From Halanaerobium saccharolyticum subsp. saccharolyticum DSM 6643 (GTDB lineage: Bacteria; Bacillota; Halanaerobiia; Halanaerobiales; Halanaerobiaceae), in the NCBI RefSeq assembly GCF_000350165.1, contig NZ_CAUI01000023.1:558001-622000 (forward strand): 64,000 nt of DNA, in the 5' to 3' direction. Below the pieces are notes generated by a model. The model saw only the letters and a program-made list of their open reading frames with translations, searched no databases and was not told where the DNA came from. How positions within the stretch are numbered: position 1 is the stretch's first letter; each line of letters starts with the position of its first letter. A program made the translations under genes and the position numbers. Shown here piece after piece: positions 9,411-19,143 of the stretch.

Positions 9411-9968
9411 ATGAAAGTAAAATTGATCTGTTCTAATACATACCAGCTTTTATTAAAAGATTTTCTGGAATCCAGAGATTTTCAAATTTCCGAGCAGGCA
9501 GAATTCTCTCTGGTGGAAAAAGGTGAGGAAATCCCCAAAGATGGAATAAGTATTGTCTTTAACTCCCATAAAATTGATCAGCTGATTTCCTTTTTGGAAA
9601 ATAAGCTATTAAATGAGAAACCCCGAGAAGAAAAATCAATGCAGGATCATTTAATCGGGCAGCTGGATGAGAACTATGAAATTGTAAATTATAAGGATAT
9701 TATACTTTTTGAAGCCCAGAACAGCATCATCTATGCCAGAGCAAATAATAAAAAATACAGAGTTAAAGAAAAATTATATCAGCTGGAAGAAGAACTGGCT
9801 GCTGAAGGTTTTGTCAGGATAAACAAATCGGAGATAGTTAATATTCTGCATATCAAGGAAATTGTGCCCTGGTTTAACGGCCGCCTGCTGCTTAAACTTG
9901 ATAATAAAAGGGAAGTTGAAGTTTCACGCAGCTATGCCGGTGATTTTAAAGACTTTTTAGGTTTATAA
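9411..9968 (+). CDS. LytTR-domain transcriptional regulator
   Basis: This is a 185-residue regulator. The C-terminal ~100 residues form a LytTR DNA-binding domain (IVNYKDIILFEAQNS..., then GFVRINKSEIVNILHI). The N-terminal ~75 residues are a short degenerate domain without a phosphoacceptor receiver motif. GGAGG precedes the ATG. It is followed 10 bp later by a DUF3021 gene; LytTR-DUF3021 pairs are a recurring Firmicute arrangement in which the membrane protein is thought to modulate the regulator. The targets are unknown. Confidence 0.88.
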   Translation: MKVKLICSNTYQLLLKDFLESRDFQISEQAEFSLVEKGEEIPKDGISIVFNSHKIDQLISFLENKLLNEKPREEKSMQDHLIGQLDENYEIVNYKDIILFEAQNSIIYARANNKKYRVKEKLYQLEEELAAEGFVRINKSEIVNILHIKEIVPWFNGRLLLKLDNKREVEVSRSYAGDFKDFLGL

Positions 9969-9978
9969 GGAGGTAATA

Positions 9979-10401
9979 ATGGAAAAATTTAAAGAATATA
10001 TTTATAATCTGCTGCCTTCGGGGTTAATTGGAGTTGTGATTGCCTTTTTTGAACATCTATTTCTGAATCCAGACAGTAATCTAATTGAATCAATTTTAAT
10101 TTATTTTGTTTTTGGAGCTGTAATTGGAACTGTGAGTGAGCTTGCAGTTTCCTGGACAATCTATAAGACATCTTCAAAACGGTTGACCTACCTGACTGTA
10201 ATGCTTGCAGATGGAGTGTCAGTATTTTTACTCTTAATGCTGCTCGGTACTCATCAGGCATATGGATGGATGGCAGTTTTCAATATTATTTTAATTACAG
10301 AAGTCCTGGCTTTATCTATCGCCTATTTTAGCAATCAGAAATATAAGAATTTTAATCAGAGTTTAGAGTCAAAAAAAGAAAACATAAAAGGGAGAGAGTA
10401 A
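9979..10401 (+). CDS. DUF3021 membrane protein
   Basis: This 140-residue protein has four hydrophobic segments and a charged C-terminal tail, and matches the DUF3021 pattern. AAGGAGG precedes the ATG. It lies between the LytTR regulator and an alpha/beta hydrolase in one plus-strand operon. Its role is inferred from association with LytTR proteins: probably a membrane partner of the regulator. No catalytic motif is visible. Confidence 0.8.
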   Translation: MEKFKEYIYNLLPSGLIGVVIAFFEHLFLNPDSNLIESILIYFVFGAVIGTVSELAVSWTIYKTSSKRLTYLTVMLADGVSVFLLLMLLGTHQAYGWMAVFNIILITEVLALSIAYFSNQKYKNFNQSLESKKENIKGRE

Positions 10402-10402
10402 A

Positions 10403-11365
10403 TTGAAAAAAGTTTTAAAAAGAATATTAATCATTATCCCCATAATCTTAATTGCCCTAGTTTCATTTGTAGTTTTAAGCAGTTATTTTGAACACAGAAA
10501 TTTAATTGCTGAAGAAAAGGAAAAGTACCCAGCTCCAGGTGAAATGGTAGAAGTAGCTGGAACAAATCTTCATGTCTATGCAGAAGGTCAGGGAGATCAA
10601 ACACTGGTCTTGATGTCCGGTCTGGGAACAAGTTCTCCCTATTATGATTTCAAGGTTCTTTTTGAAAAATTATCAGATGATTATCGAATTGTGGTTGTCG
10701 AAAGGGCCGGCTATGGCTGGAGTGAAATAACTTCTGCTGACAGAGATTTAAAAACTTTACTTAAAGAAACCAGAACAGCTCTAGAAATGGCAGGAGAAAA
10801 AGGACCCTATGTCTTATTTCCTCACTCTTTAGCAGGTCTGGAAGCTATCTACTGGGCCAATCTTTATCCAGAAGAAATAACAGCGATTATCGGTCTGGAT
10901 CCTCTTGTTCCCGGTTATATTGAGAAAACAGAAGAAAAACCATCTTTATCGCCATTAATTACTGTCCTGACCCGAACTGGCCTGGTCCGAAATCAGCCTG
11001 ATGTTTTTGATAATAATTTTGAAGCAGTCAAAAAAGATCTCTTAACAGAAAAAGAAGCTGAAATTGCCAGGACAATATTTTACCGTCGTGTTCAGACCAA
11101 AAACATGTGGGAAGAAGTGGATATGGTAACTGCTAATTCCAAAACAGTTTCTGAACAGGGAAAACCCGAAATCCCCTTTTCTGCTTTTATTTCCAGTCAA
11201 AATGAAGAAGAATACTGGCAGGATAGTATAAATAATTATGTAAAAGCTACTAATGGTAAGTCATTTATTTTAGATGCTGAGCATTATATTCACCTTGATT
11301 ATCCCGAGTTGATTGCAGAAAAGAGTAAAGAAATTATTGAAAAAACCGCCCCGGAGGACGGTTAA
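10403..11365 (+). CDS. Membrane-anchored alpha/beta hydrolase (TTG start)
   Basis: This 320-residue protein has an N-terminal transmembrane anchor (about residues 6-28) followed by an alpha/beta-hydrolase domain. The nucleophile elbow reads PHSLAG (S142) rather than the usual GxSxG. A late His lies in DAEHYIHLDYPE. The start is TTG at 10403 with GGGAGAGAG upstream, one base after the DUF3021 stop, so the three genes are co-translated. The substrate is unknown; a lipid or ester outside the membrane is plausible. Its last codons also encode the hairpin of a terminator for the convergent gene. Confidence 0.82.
   Translation: MKKVLKRILIIIPIILIALVSFVVLSSYFEHRNLIAEEKEKYPAPGEMVEVAGTNLHVYAEGQGDQTLVLMSGLGTSSPYYDFKVLFEKLSDDYRIVVVERAGYGWSEITSADRDLKTLLKETRTALEMAGEKGPYVLFPHSLAGLEAIYWANLYPEEITAIIGLDPLVPGYIEKTEEKPSLSPLITVLTRTGLVRNQPDVFDNNFEAVKKDLLTEKEAEIARTIFYRRVQTKNMWEEVDMVTANSKTVSEQGKPEIPFSAFISSQNEEEYWQDSINNYVKATNGKSFILDAEHYIHLDYPELIAEKSKEIIEKTAPEDG
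11338..11362 (-). terminator. Terminator embedded in the convergent hydrolase gene
   Basis: Read on the minus strand, ACCGTCC-TCCG-GGGCGGT is a 7-bp stem followed by TTTTTT. It lies just after the stop of the metallophosphoesterase gene but entirely inside the final codons of the plus-strand hydrolase gene. Confidence 0.75.
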
Positions 11366-11369
11366 GCTT

Positions 11370-12809
11370 CTAAACTGCCACAATTGTGTTTCTTAATTTA
11401 GGTTCAACTTTCTTTACTTTCTTTAAATATCTTTCCAGATTTTCTATAGCATTAATATCAAGTTTTTCCCGCTCTTTTCCATATTCTGCTCTTACTCCCT
11501 GGCTTGTCACAAAAGCAACATCATAAACTCGATCAAATTCTACCTCTTTACCCTGTACAAATAATTTTTGAATTCTTTCTCCGGCCGGATTTTCAATTTT
11601 AAAATAGAGATTGATACCGGCTGAGCGTTTAACATAACCTCCCATCTGCTGATAGGGATCAGCGGCAAATGTTCTCTCTAAATTAACTTCCATCATCTCC
11701 CAGAGTTCTTTTCCACTTAATTTAACAGTTGAAACTGGTGGATTAACCGGTATAATGTTCCAGAGGTCATTGCGGGTGATCGGTCCCGGTATAATTGGAG
11801 CTCCGTATCTCCAGCCATTTGAAAAAGCCATTTCTGCTCCGGTTAAATCCAGCAGTGAATCCAGCAAAAAATTATCCATTGTTGATTCCAGCACCATATT
11901 GCGGTTGAGAGCAATCTCCGTAAAGCCCAAAACCTCTTCCAGTTTTTTTCGGTGGGGTTTCATAACTTTTTCTACTTCTGCTTTAACTTCTCGATCTTCC
12001 TTAATACTCTCCTCAACAGTAATCAGCTGATGTTTAAAGTCTACTACCTTCTTATTTTCCAACTTTAAATCTAGCCGACCCACAAATGAACCATGGCAGC
12101 CTGATTGAATAATTATTGTATCATTAAAAACAGCTGGTTTATGGACTCGATTATGTGTGTGCCCACTTAAAAGCACATCGATTCCATCTACCTCTTCTGC
12201 TAGTTTAATCTCCTGGGGAAAGCCAAGATGTGATAAAACAACAATCAGATCAACATCTTTTTCTTTTAATTCAGCTATATAATTAGGTAGTTCTTCATTT
12301 CCCAGAGTTAAATATATTCCTTCACTAAACCAGTCCGGCATCACCTTATCAATAATCGTGGCTGCAACCCCAATTACCCCGACCTTTAAATCACCATATT
12401 TTTTAATTAAATAGGGGTCAAATACTAAATTATTACTTTCTTCATCATAGAGATTGATCGCCAGCATCGGATAATTTAGCTCTTCTGTTATTTCCATAAA
12501 GTTTTCCGAACCATAGCCAAATTCCCAGTGCGCAGTCATTCCTTCAAATCCCATCTTATTTAAAATAGGAATCATGGATCGGCCCTTAGATTTGACAGCC
12601 TGATAAGTCCCGTGGATTGTATCTCCATTATCAAGGGCCATTGTTCTCCCATTTGTTTCTGCTTTGATCTCTTTAATCAAGGAACGGATCCGCGCATAAC
12701 CTCCTGCCTTCCTATATTCTGCTCGATCACCATCCCAGAATAATTCCTGATGGTTTTCCAGATAAGAGTGAGTGTCATTAATCTGTAGTAAAGTAAAATC
12801 TTTAGCCAT
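11370..12809 (-). CDS. Metallophosphoesterase/5'-nucleotidase, SoxB/YunD-like
   Basis: This 479-residue protein has a calcineurin-like domain (about 1-280) followed by a 5'-nucleotidase C-terminal domain. Metal motifs visible are NDTHSYL, DNGDTIHG, LSHLG and LSGHTHNR. The usual GNHE motif reads AHWEFGYG, as in the SoxB/YunD branch, not the UshA branch. No signal peptide is present, so it should be cytoplasmic, unlike SoxB. It probably hydrolyses nucleotides or nucleotide-like phosphoesters. It is monocistronic, ends at an intrinsic terminator, and faces the hydrolase gene. Confidence 0.85.
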   Translation of the reverse strand: MAKDFTLLQINDTHSYLENHQELFWDGDRAEYRKAGGYARIRSLIKEIKAETNGRTMALDNGDTIHGTYQAVKSKGRSMIPILNKMGFEGMTAHWEFGYGSENFMEITEELNYPMLAINLYDEESNNLVFDPYLIKKYGDLKVGVIGVAATIIDKVMPDWFSEGIYLTLGNEELPNYIAELKEKDVDLIVVLSHLGFPQEIKLAEEVDGIDVLLSGHTHNRVHKPAVFNDTIIIQSGCHGSFVGRLDLKLENKKVVDFKHQLITVEESIKEDREVKAEVEKVMKPHRKKLEEVLGFTEIALNRNMVLESTMDNFLLDSLLDLTGAEMAFSNGWRYGAPIIPGPITRNDLWNIIPVNPPVSTVKLSGKELWEMMEVNLERTFAADPYQQMGGYVKRSAGINLYFKIENPAGERIQKLFVQGKEVEFDRVYDVAFVTSQGVRAEYGKEREKLDINAIENLERYLKKVKKVEPKLRNTIVAV

Positions 12810-12906
12810 TATAATTACCTCCTCTTAATTTTTTAATCTAAGATGATTACTGTCAGTCCATTATTTCTGGTCTTTAAATCTGTATGCTAATCTCCTTGAA
12901 TTATAA

Positions 12907-13641
12907 TTATGCTGTTAAAAGCAAAGTTAAGGCATTAATGCTGAGCATTATTAAAACAAACCAGCTGAATATTTTTTCAGGAATGTGATTATAAATTTTA
13001 ATTCCCAGCCAGGAGCCTAAAAACAGAGCCGGCATTACTATCAGAGCCTCCAGAAAGAGAGGCATAGTAAATGAACCAGCAACTAATACAGCCAGTAAGC
13101 GATAGAGCATCAGAGTCCCAAAGAAAGCTGTAAAAATCGACTTCATATGTTTACTTTCCCAAAAACCAGCAACCACCATAAAAGTTCCATAAATAATCAT
13201 TGGTGGCCCAGGAATAGCTACAGCTCCCCCAAATATACCTGCTATAAAACCTGCAGCCACTGCACTTTTCCAGCCTGGATTCAGATCCTGTTTTTTTAAC
13301 CAATCTCGAAAAAAATCCAGTCTTTTAAAAAGTGTAATTAAAACTACTGCTAATAGTAAAGTAATCCCAATTGCAATTCTAAACTGCGATTTACTGAAGG
13401 CACTAAAAACATAAATCCCGAGAGGCATTCCAAAAGCCAGACCAATAACCGGAAACAGCCAATCCTTAACCACAAAGTTATCGCGTACACTCCACCAGAC
13501 TCTAAAATTACTAACAACAGCAATTAAACTGAAAATAATTGAAGCCGAGGTAGGACTTCTAAATAATGGCATCAAGCCCATTGAAACTTGTGCCACTCCA
13601 AATCCTGCTATTCCGTGAACTAAAGTCCCAAGTGTAATCAC
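12907..13641 (-). CDS. TauE/SafE-family anion exporter
   Basis: This hydrophobic protein has about eight membrane segments and the TauE/SafE repeat motifs (VHGIAGFG and GGAVAIPGPPMI). The family exports sulfite, sulfonates and related anions. GTG at 13641 is the only conventional in-frame start after the upstream stop, but it has no ribosome binding site and would cut off part of the first helix. AGGGGGAG lies 5 nt before an in-frame ATT at 13677 that would add FNLIETSLTFL and complete the helix, so the true start may be AUU. The substrate cannot be read from the sequence. Confidence 0.85.
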   Translation of the reverse strand: MITLGTLVHGIAGFGVAQVSMGLMPLFRSPTSASIIFSLIAVVSNFRVWWSVRDNFVVKDWLFPVIGLAFGMPLGIYVFSAFSKSQFRIAIGITLLLAVVLITLFKRLDFFRDWLKKQDLNPGWKSAVAAGFIAGIFGGAVAIPGPPMIIYGTFMVVAGFWESKHMKSIFTAFFGTLMLYRLLAVLVAGSFTMPLFLEALIVMPALFLGSWLGIKIYNHIPEKIFSWFVLIMLSINALTLLLTA

Positions 13642-13758
13642 CAGAAAAGTTAAGGATGTTTCAATTAAGTTAAAAATATAATCTCCCCCTTAATTTTAAG
13701 CTGCATGATAGTAGCTTTTTCAATAGGATTCTAAGCTATATTTAAAATAAGCTGAATG

Positions 13759-13787
13759 TTGTAAATTATCTGTTAATATACTATAAT
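13759..13787 (+). promoter_or_regulatory. SigA-type promoter of APC permease gene
   Basis: TTGTAA, a 17-bp spacer, then TATAAT. Transcription should start near 13794, giving a leader of about 127 nt in which I see no clear structure. Confidence 0.65.
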
Positions 13788-13920
13788 AATTATATCTTTA
13801 ATAATTATTAAAAGTCAATAATAGGATAAATGTCAGAACTAAAATTATAATTTTGTAAAATTGACTCCAAATTATTTTAAAACAGAAACTGATTTTAATT
13901 TAACGAGGGGGTAATAAAAA

Positions 13921-15183
13921 ATGAGTAAGAAAAAAATGGGTTTAAATGAAACCTGGAGTATGGCAGTTGGAGGAATGGTCGGTGGAGGTATTTTTTCAGT
14001 CTTAGGAGTTATTATTGCTACCGCAGGTAATATGGCCTGGTTGAGTTTTTTTATTGCCGGCTTAATTGCCCTAGCAACAGGTATTAGCTATTCAAATCTA
14101 ACAAATAAATTTGAAGAGGGTGGAGGAGCATTCACATATATTAAAGATATTAACCATCAAGGCCTGGCAGGTGGGCTTTCCTGGCTTTTGATAATTGGCT
14201 ATATCTTAACTCTTTCAGTTTATGCTTTTACTTTTGGTCAATATTTAGAAAAGTTATTAAATTTTGGCCCCTGGTTTCCCCGTTTGATTTCTATCTCAAT
14301 CATTCTCATTTTTATGTACCTTAATCTTCGCGGTGTAAGTGATGCCTCGCAGCTGGAAGTGTTTATAGTCTGGGCAAAATTAGCTATTTTAGTGGGCATC
14401 GCCTCCCTAGGCTTGTGGCAGTTTGATCTGCAGATCTTTAACAGCGGTCATTTGAAATCTGCAGGCACATTTGCCAATGCAATTGTCGGTGCCTCAACTA
14501 TTTTTATGGCCTATGAAGGCTTTCAGCTGATAACTTATGATTATGAAGATATTAAAGATGCTGACAGCACAATTCGAAAAGCAGAAATACTGGCAGTTAT
14601 TTCTGTAATATTTATCTACATATTGGTTACTCTGGGTACTATTAATCTAGTCAGCTATCAGACAATTATCGAAGAAAAAGAAGTTGTGCTGGCAATTGCA
14701 GGAGAAAACATTTTGGGAACAGCCGGTCTGATCATCGCTTCCATTGCTGCTTTATTTTCAACCGGTTCTGCAATTAACTCTACCCTATTTGCAACTTCGA
14801 GACTGGCAATTAAAGTAGCAAATGATGGAGAGTTACCTTCTTTTCTGGCTCATAAAAATGATTCTGGCCTCCCAGATCGCTCAATTTATGTTATCGGTGG
14901 CACAGGAGCTCTCCTGGCAGCATTCGGTAATTTAGCTTCTCTGGTTGAAGCTGCAAGTTTTATCTTTTTAGTTACCTTTTCCGTGGTAAATTTTATTGCC
15001 TTTAAAGAAATTAAAGAAAATAAAACGGTCTCCTTTCTGGGAGGGTTGGGAGCATCTATCTCTTCCATTTTACTATTTATTCGCTTTCTGAATCGGGACC
15101 TTAAAATAATTATCGCCCTAGCTGTTTTGTTATTCCTGGCAACTATAGGAAGAAATCTGATTTATAGAATTAAATCTCAATAG
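13921..15183 (+). CDS. APC-family amino acid permease
   Basis: This 420-residue protein has about 12 membrane segments. Its N-terminus carries the glycine-rich APC signature GGMVGGGIFSVLG, and FMAYEGFQLITYDYEDIKD matches the family's helix-6 region. It should be a proton- or sodium-coupled amino acid transporter; the substrate is undetermined. GAGGGGG precedes the ATG. A SulP transporter follows 96 bp downstream on the same strand, perhaps from a separate promoter. Confidence 0.88.
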   Translation: MSKKKMGLNETWSMAVGGMVGGGIFSVLGVIIATAGNMAWLSFFIAGLIALATGISYSNLTNKFEEGGGAFTYIKDINHQGLAGGLSWLLIIGYILTLSVYAFTFGQYLEKLLNFGPWFPRLISISIILIFMYLNLRGVSDASQLEVFIVWAKLAILVGIASLGLWQFDLQIFNSGHLKSAGTFANAIVGASTIFMAYEGFQLITYDYEDIKDADSTIRKAEILAVISVIFIYILVTLGTINLVSYQTIIEEKEVVLAIAGENILGTAGLIIASIAALFSTGSAINSTLFATSRLAIKVANDGELPSFLAHKNDSGLPDRSIYVIGGTGALLAAFGNLASLVEAASFIFLVTFSVVNFIAFKEIKENKTVSFLGGLGASISSILLFIRFLNRDLKIIIALAVLLFLATIGRNLIYRIKSQ

Positions 15184-15279
15184 TGATTTCAGAGTATTTA
15201 TAAGAACCAATATTATCAACTTAAAATAAAATATTTAATTTTTTCTGGCTATCCTATACAAAAAGGAAAGTGAATAATT

Positions 15280-16980
15280 ATGATTGAAATAGCAGATATT
15301 AAAGATTCAGCCTTTTATAAAACAATAGAAAATTATAATTTTTCTAAATTAAAAAGTGATTTAATTGCCGGTCTCTCAGTAGCTGCTCTTTCGCTTCCTC
15401 AGAACATGGCTTATGCCTTAATTATCGGAGTAGATCCTGTTTATGGTATTTATGCTACAATTGTATCAATGATATTATTCACGTTTGTGGGGGTTTCCAA
15501 TTTTATGATTGTTGGACCCACCAATATAATGGCAATGTCTTTAGTGGTCAGTTTAAATAATGTTAGTGACGAAAATTACCTGGCAGCATTATTTTTATTA
15601 ACTTTTATGGTAGGTTTTTTTCAACTAATATTTTCTTTTTTGAAATTTGGTAAATTTGTTAACTATATTTCTCACTCTTTAATAGTCGGCTTAAGCACAG
15701 GCGCAGTAGTAATGATCGCCGTTAGCCAGTTTAAAAACTTTGTAGGAATTGAAGGAGAAACCGGGGCTACAATTTTTAGCAACTTATATGTGTTAATCAC
15801 AAATCTTGATTTAATTAATCCGCTAACGGTGATGACTGGAACTATTACTATTTTAACAATCCTTTTTTTACAGAAGTTGAATTCCAAACTTCCAGCTTAT
15901 CTGATAGCATTAATTTTATCAGGCCTTATAGTTTATTTCTTTAAGCTGAAAAACCAAATTGCAGTGGTCGGTCAATTACCAACAAGAATAATCAATTTTG
16001 AAATAATTAGTTTTCAATGGAAATTAATTTATCAGCTATCATCAAAGGCTTTTTCAATAGCGATTATTGGTCTGATCCAGACTCTTGCGGTTGTAAAATC
16101 AATTTCTCTGGAAACAGATGAAGAAATCGATATGAATAGAGAATTTATGGGGCAGGGGCTAATAAATACTGTCGGCTCCTTTTTCAATTCTTTTGCAGTT
16201 TCAGCATCTTTCGCAAAATCATATACCAACATCCAGGTAGGAGCTAAAAGTAGATTTTCTCAATTTATTGCCGCTATCTCAGTTATTATTATTCTGCTTA
16301 GCTTTAAAAGATTTATCTCATATATCCCTATTGCAGGCCTGGCCGGACTTGTGATTGTTGTTGCCATTAAATCTGTTGATCTGCAGTCAATAAACCAGAA
16401 TTTAAAAACCACCAGAGGCGATGCAGTTATTTTTCTACTCACCTTTCTTGCCACTATTATGCTGCCTAACCTGGAATCAGCAATCTATATTGGGTTAATT
16501 GTATCTTTTGTAGTAGTTTTAAAGAAAAATGAAGAAGTTAATTTGAGTATCTTAGATTATGAAGATCCAAATAAAAATCAGATTAACGAGAATCATATTG
16601 AATCAATCAAAGACAAAAAAACAGATGAAAACTATATAATTATCAATATCAGTGGAGATCTTCATTTTATTTCATCTGAGAACTTGAAAGAAAAACTGGA
16701 TAATTACTACCGCGATCAAAAAGATTATATACTGCGTTTAAGAGATATTGAAAGAATGGATATTACAGTAATTCGAGAGATTGAAAGTTTTATTAAAAAA
16801 GTACATTCAGGTGGTAATACTGTGTTTTTATCTGGTTTAAACTCTAAAAATTATGAGAGATTGAAAGACTATGGTCTTCTAAATAAAATTAAGAAAGAGA
16901 ATCTTTATTTCTCAACTGATAGACTATTTGAAGCAACCAAAAAAGCTCATGATAATGCTGTTGAAAGAAATGAAAAATAA
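15280..16980 (+). CDS. SulP-family anion permease with STAS domain
   Basis: The 566 residues comprise an N-terminal 10-14 helix SulP transport core (LPQNMAYALIIGVDPVYGIYA near residue 40) and a C-terminal cytoplasmic STAS domain (about 445-555). SulP proteins move sulfate, bicarbonate or other anions with H+ or Na+. It shares this part of the window with a TauE/SafE exporter, so sulfur oxyanion traffic is possible. Bicarbonate or dicarboxylate transport cannot be excluded. AAAGGAAAG lies upstream of the ATG. Confidence 0.88.
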   Translation: MIEIADIKDSAFYKTIENYNFSKLKSDLIAGLSVAALSLPQNMAYALIIGVDPVYGIYATIVSMILFTFVGVSNFMIVGPTNIMAMSLVVSLNNVSDENYLAALFLLTFMVGFFQLIFSFLKFGKFVNYISHSLIVGLSTGAVVMIAVSQFKNFVGIEGETGATIFSNLYVLITNLDLINPLTVMTGTITILTILFLQKLNSKLPAYLIALILSGLIVYFFKLKNQIAVVGQLPTRIINFEIISFQWKLIYQLSSKAFSIAIIGLIQTLAVVKSISLETDEEIDMNREFMGQGLINTVGSFFNSFAVSASFAKSYTNIQVGAKSRFSQFIAAISVIIILLSFKRFISYIPIAGLAGLVIVVAIKSVDLQSINQNLKTTRGDAVIFLLTFLATIMLPNLESAIYIGLIVSFVVVLKKNEEVNLSILDYEDPNKNQINENHIESIKDKKTDENYIIINISGDLHFISSENLKEKLDNYYRDQKDYILRLRDIERMDITVIREIESFIKKVHSGGNTVFLSGLNSKNYERLKDYGLLNKIKKENLYFSTDRLFEATKKAHDNAVERNEK

Positions 16981-17136
16981 TAAAATAACCGATTGCTGCT
17001 GTTCAGATTCAATAATTTATTAATTTTTATTTTATTTTTTTAAGATATATCTTATCTAAAAAACTGGAAATTTGAGTGTTTTACTTATATAATATATATT
17101 AAGTAAATAATTTGAATTTAAATGGAGGGAAAAACG

Positions 17137-17655
17137 ATGAAGAAAAAAGTTTCGATATTTTTAATAGCTGCCCTGCTTGTTAGTGGACTTTCATTTTTCT
17201 ATCTTCAGAATACAGCAACTAAGGTTGCCGCTGAAGTAGGTACAGAAATAGGTATGCAGGCTCCTGGTTTCAGCTTGGTTAATATGAACAATCAAGAAGT
17301 TAGCTTAAGTGATTACCGCGGCAAAAAAGTTTTTCTTAATTTCTGGGCCAGCTGGTGTCCTCCCTGCAGAGAAGAAATGCCTGATATGCAAAAACTGCAC
17401 GAAGAATATGGAAATGAAATTGCTGTTTTAGCAGTTAATATTGGTGAATCAAAGTCTACAGTTGCTAATTTTATGATGCAGAACAAACTCAATTTACCTG
17501 TACTTTTAGATCTTAACAAAAGTATTGCCCAGAATTATTTAGTAAGAGCAATTCCAACTACTTATATTCTAGATAAAGATGGAATTATTATAGAAAAAAC
17601 TTTTGGAGCTTTAAGCTATCAGAGCATGCTTGATCTTGGTGGAATAGAAAAATAA
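17137..17655 (+). CDS. TlpA/ResA-like extracytoplasmic thioredoxin
   Basis: This is a 172-residue thiol-disulfide oxidoreductase with a single N-terminal signal anchor (about 5-23) and a thioredoxin fold carrying WCPPC (C74, C77) and the cis-proline motif IPTTYILD. The frame begins at 17122, but that ATG overlaps GGAGGG; the ATG at 17137, 7 nt after it, is the better start. It probably reduces or oxidises cysteines outside the inner membrane. No cytochrome-maturation gene is adjacent. An intrinsic terminator follows. Confidence 0.9.
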   Translation: MKKKVSIFLIAALLVSGLSFFYLQNTATKVAAEVGTEIGMQAPGFSLVNMNNQEVSLSDYRGKKVFLNFWASWCPPCREEMPDMQKLHEEYGNEIAVLAVNIGESKSTVANFMMQNKLNLPVLLDLNKSIAQNYLVRAIPTTYILDKDGIIIEKTFGALSYQSMLDLGGIEK

Positions 17656-17693
17656 CTAAAAATAAGATAAGCAAAAAATAATATAAATAATTT

Positions 17694-17732
17694 AAAAGCA
17701 GGCTCTCAATAATCTGAGGACCTGCTTTTTTT
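17694..17732. terminator. Bidirectional terminator between converging genes
   Basis: AAAAGCAGG pairs with CCTGCTTTT, and the inner TCTCA/TGAGGA can extend the stem. The plus strand is followed by a T-run and the minus strand also ends in U-rich sequence. It separates the TlpA-like gene from the purine permease. Confidence 0.85.
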
Positions 17733-17753
17733 ATTTAAAATATTAATTTCTTA

Positions 17754-19067
17754 TTAATGAACAACAAAATAAAATACGAATACTACTCCTAATAAATATA
17801 CTAACCAGTGAACATCTTTACCCTTACCAGTAAAAAGCTTAACTATTGGATAAACAATAAACCCAAGCGCAATACCATTAGAAATTGAATAAGTTAAAGG
17901 CATAGCAATCATCGCTACAAAGGCTGGTAGGATCTCTGTAAAATCATCCCAATCTAATTTTGTAATATTTGTCATCATCATTGTCCCAACAATTATTAAA
18001 GCAGGTGCTGTTGCTGCTCCTGGAACTATCCCAATTAAAGGTTTAAAGAATAATGATAAGAAAAAGAGTATAGAAACAACCACACCTGTCAATCCTGTAC
18101 GACCACCTTCTGCTACTCCAGAAGCTGATTCAACATAAGTAGTTACTGTACTTGTACCAAATAAAGCACCACCAGTAGTACCAATAGCATCTGCAAGCAG
18201 AGCTTTACTCGCTTTTGGAAGATCTCCATTCTCATCTATGTATCCAGCCTGCTGACTAACTCCAACCAGAGTTCCAGCTGTATCAAACATATCTACAAAA
18301 AGGAAAGAAAGTATAACTCCAAACATTCCTACATTTAAAGCTGAACCAATATCAAGCTGAAATAATACGCCTGACCAATCTGACATTCTTGGCATTGCAA
18401 CTATTCCATTAAAAGCAGGTGTAACCCCATTAATCCAACCAAAAGCTGTAGAAGCTAAAATACCCCAAAGCAGAGCACCCTTTACTTTTTTAGCATGTAA
18501 AATACCCGTGATTATAAGTCCAACCAAAGCAACCAGACCCGGTCCTTCTAAAACACTACCCATAGCAACTAAAGTAGCATCATTATTTACTACTATCCCA
18601 GCATTTTGCAGACCGATAAAAGCAATAAATAAACCAATACCTGTACTAATACCTGTTTTTAAAGCCATTGGAATACTGTTAACTATCATTTCTCTAACTG
18701 GTGTTACACTTAAAATAATAAATACAATACCTTCTAAAAATATAATTCCCAGTGCTGTCTGCCAGCTAACTCCCATTCCAATAACTACTGAATAAGCAAA
18801 AAATGCATTAAGCCCCATTCCAGATGCAAGAGCAAACGGATAATTACTTAATAATGCCATCGCCATTGTACCTAATATTGCACCCATGATAGTAGCAATA
18901 AATACTCCATCAAAAGGCATTCCGGCATCACTTAAGATTGCAGGGTTTACAAAAATAATATAAGCCATTGTCATAAAGGTTGTAAATCCAGCAATTACCT
19001 CCGTCTTCACATCTGTATTATTTTCCTGCAGTTTAAATAAATTTTCTAAACTTCCATTATTACTCAT
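17754..19067 (-). CDS. NCS2-family purine permease (guanine/hypoxanthine type)
   Basis: This 437-residue protein has 12-14 membrane segments and motifs of the AzgA/PbuG branch of nucleobase transporters: VNPAILSDAGMPFDGVF near the start, LSFLFVDMFDTAGTLVGV and FGTSTVTTYVESASGVAEGGRTG. Its leader carries a guanine-type riboswitch (19354-19420) and terminator, and a strong promoter, supporting guanine/hypoxanthine uptake. Together with the adjacent adenine deaminase it forms a purine-salvage module. Confidence 0.93.
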   Translation of the reverse strand: MSNNGSLENLFKLQENNTDVKTEVIAGFTTFMTMAYIIFVNPAILSDAGMPFDGVFIATIMGAILGTMAMALLSNYPFALASGMGLNAFFAYSVVIGMGVSWQTALGIIFLEGIVFIILSVTPVREMIVNSIPMALKTGISTGIGLFIAFIGLQNAGIVVNNDATLVAMGSVLEGPGLVALVGLIITGILHAKKVKGALLWGILASTAFGWINGVTPAFNGIVAMPRMSDWSGVLFQLDIGSALNVGMFGVILSFLFVDMFDTAGTLVGVSQQAGYIDENGDLPKASKALLADAIGTTGGALFGTSTVTTYVESASGVAEGGRTGLTGVVVSILFFLSLFFKPLIGIVPGAATAPALIIVGTMMMTNITKLDWDDFTEILPAFVAMIAMPLTYSISNGIALGFIVYPIVKLFTGKGKDVHWLVYLLGVVFVFYFVVH

Positions 19068-19143
19068 TAAATTAATACCCTCCTAATTTTTATATGAAAT
19101 AACTTAAAAAACAAAAAGCTTATCATTTTTTTATTAGACTAAA

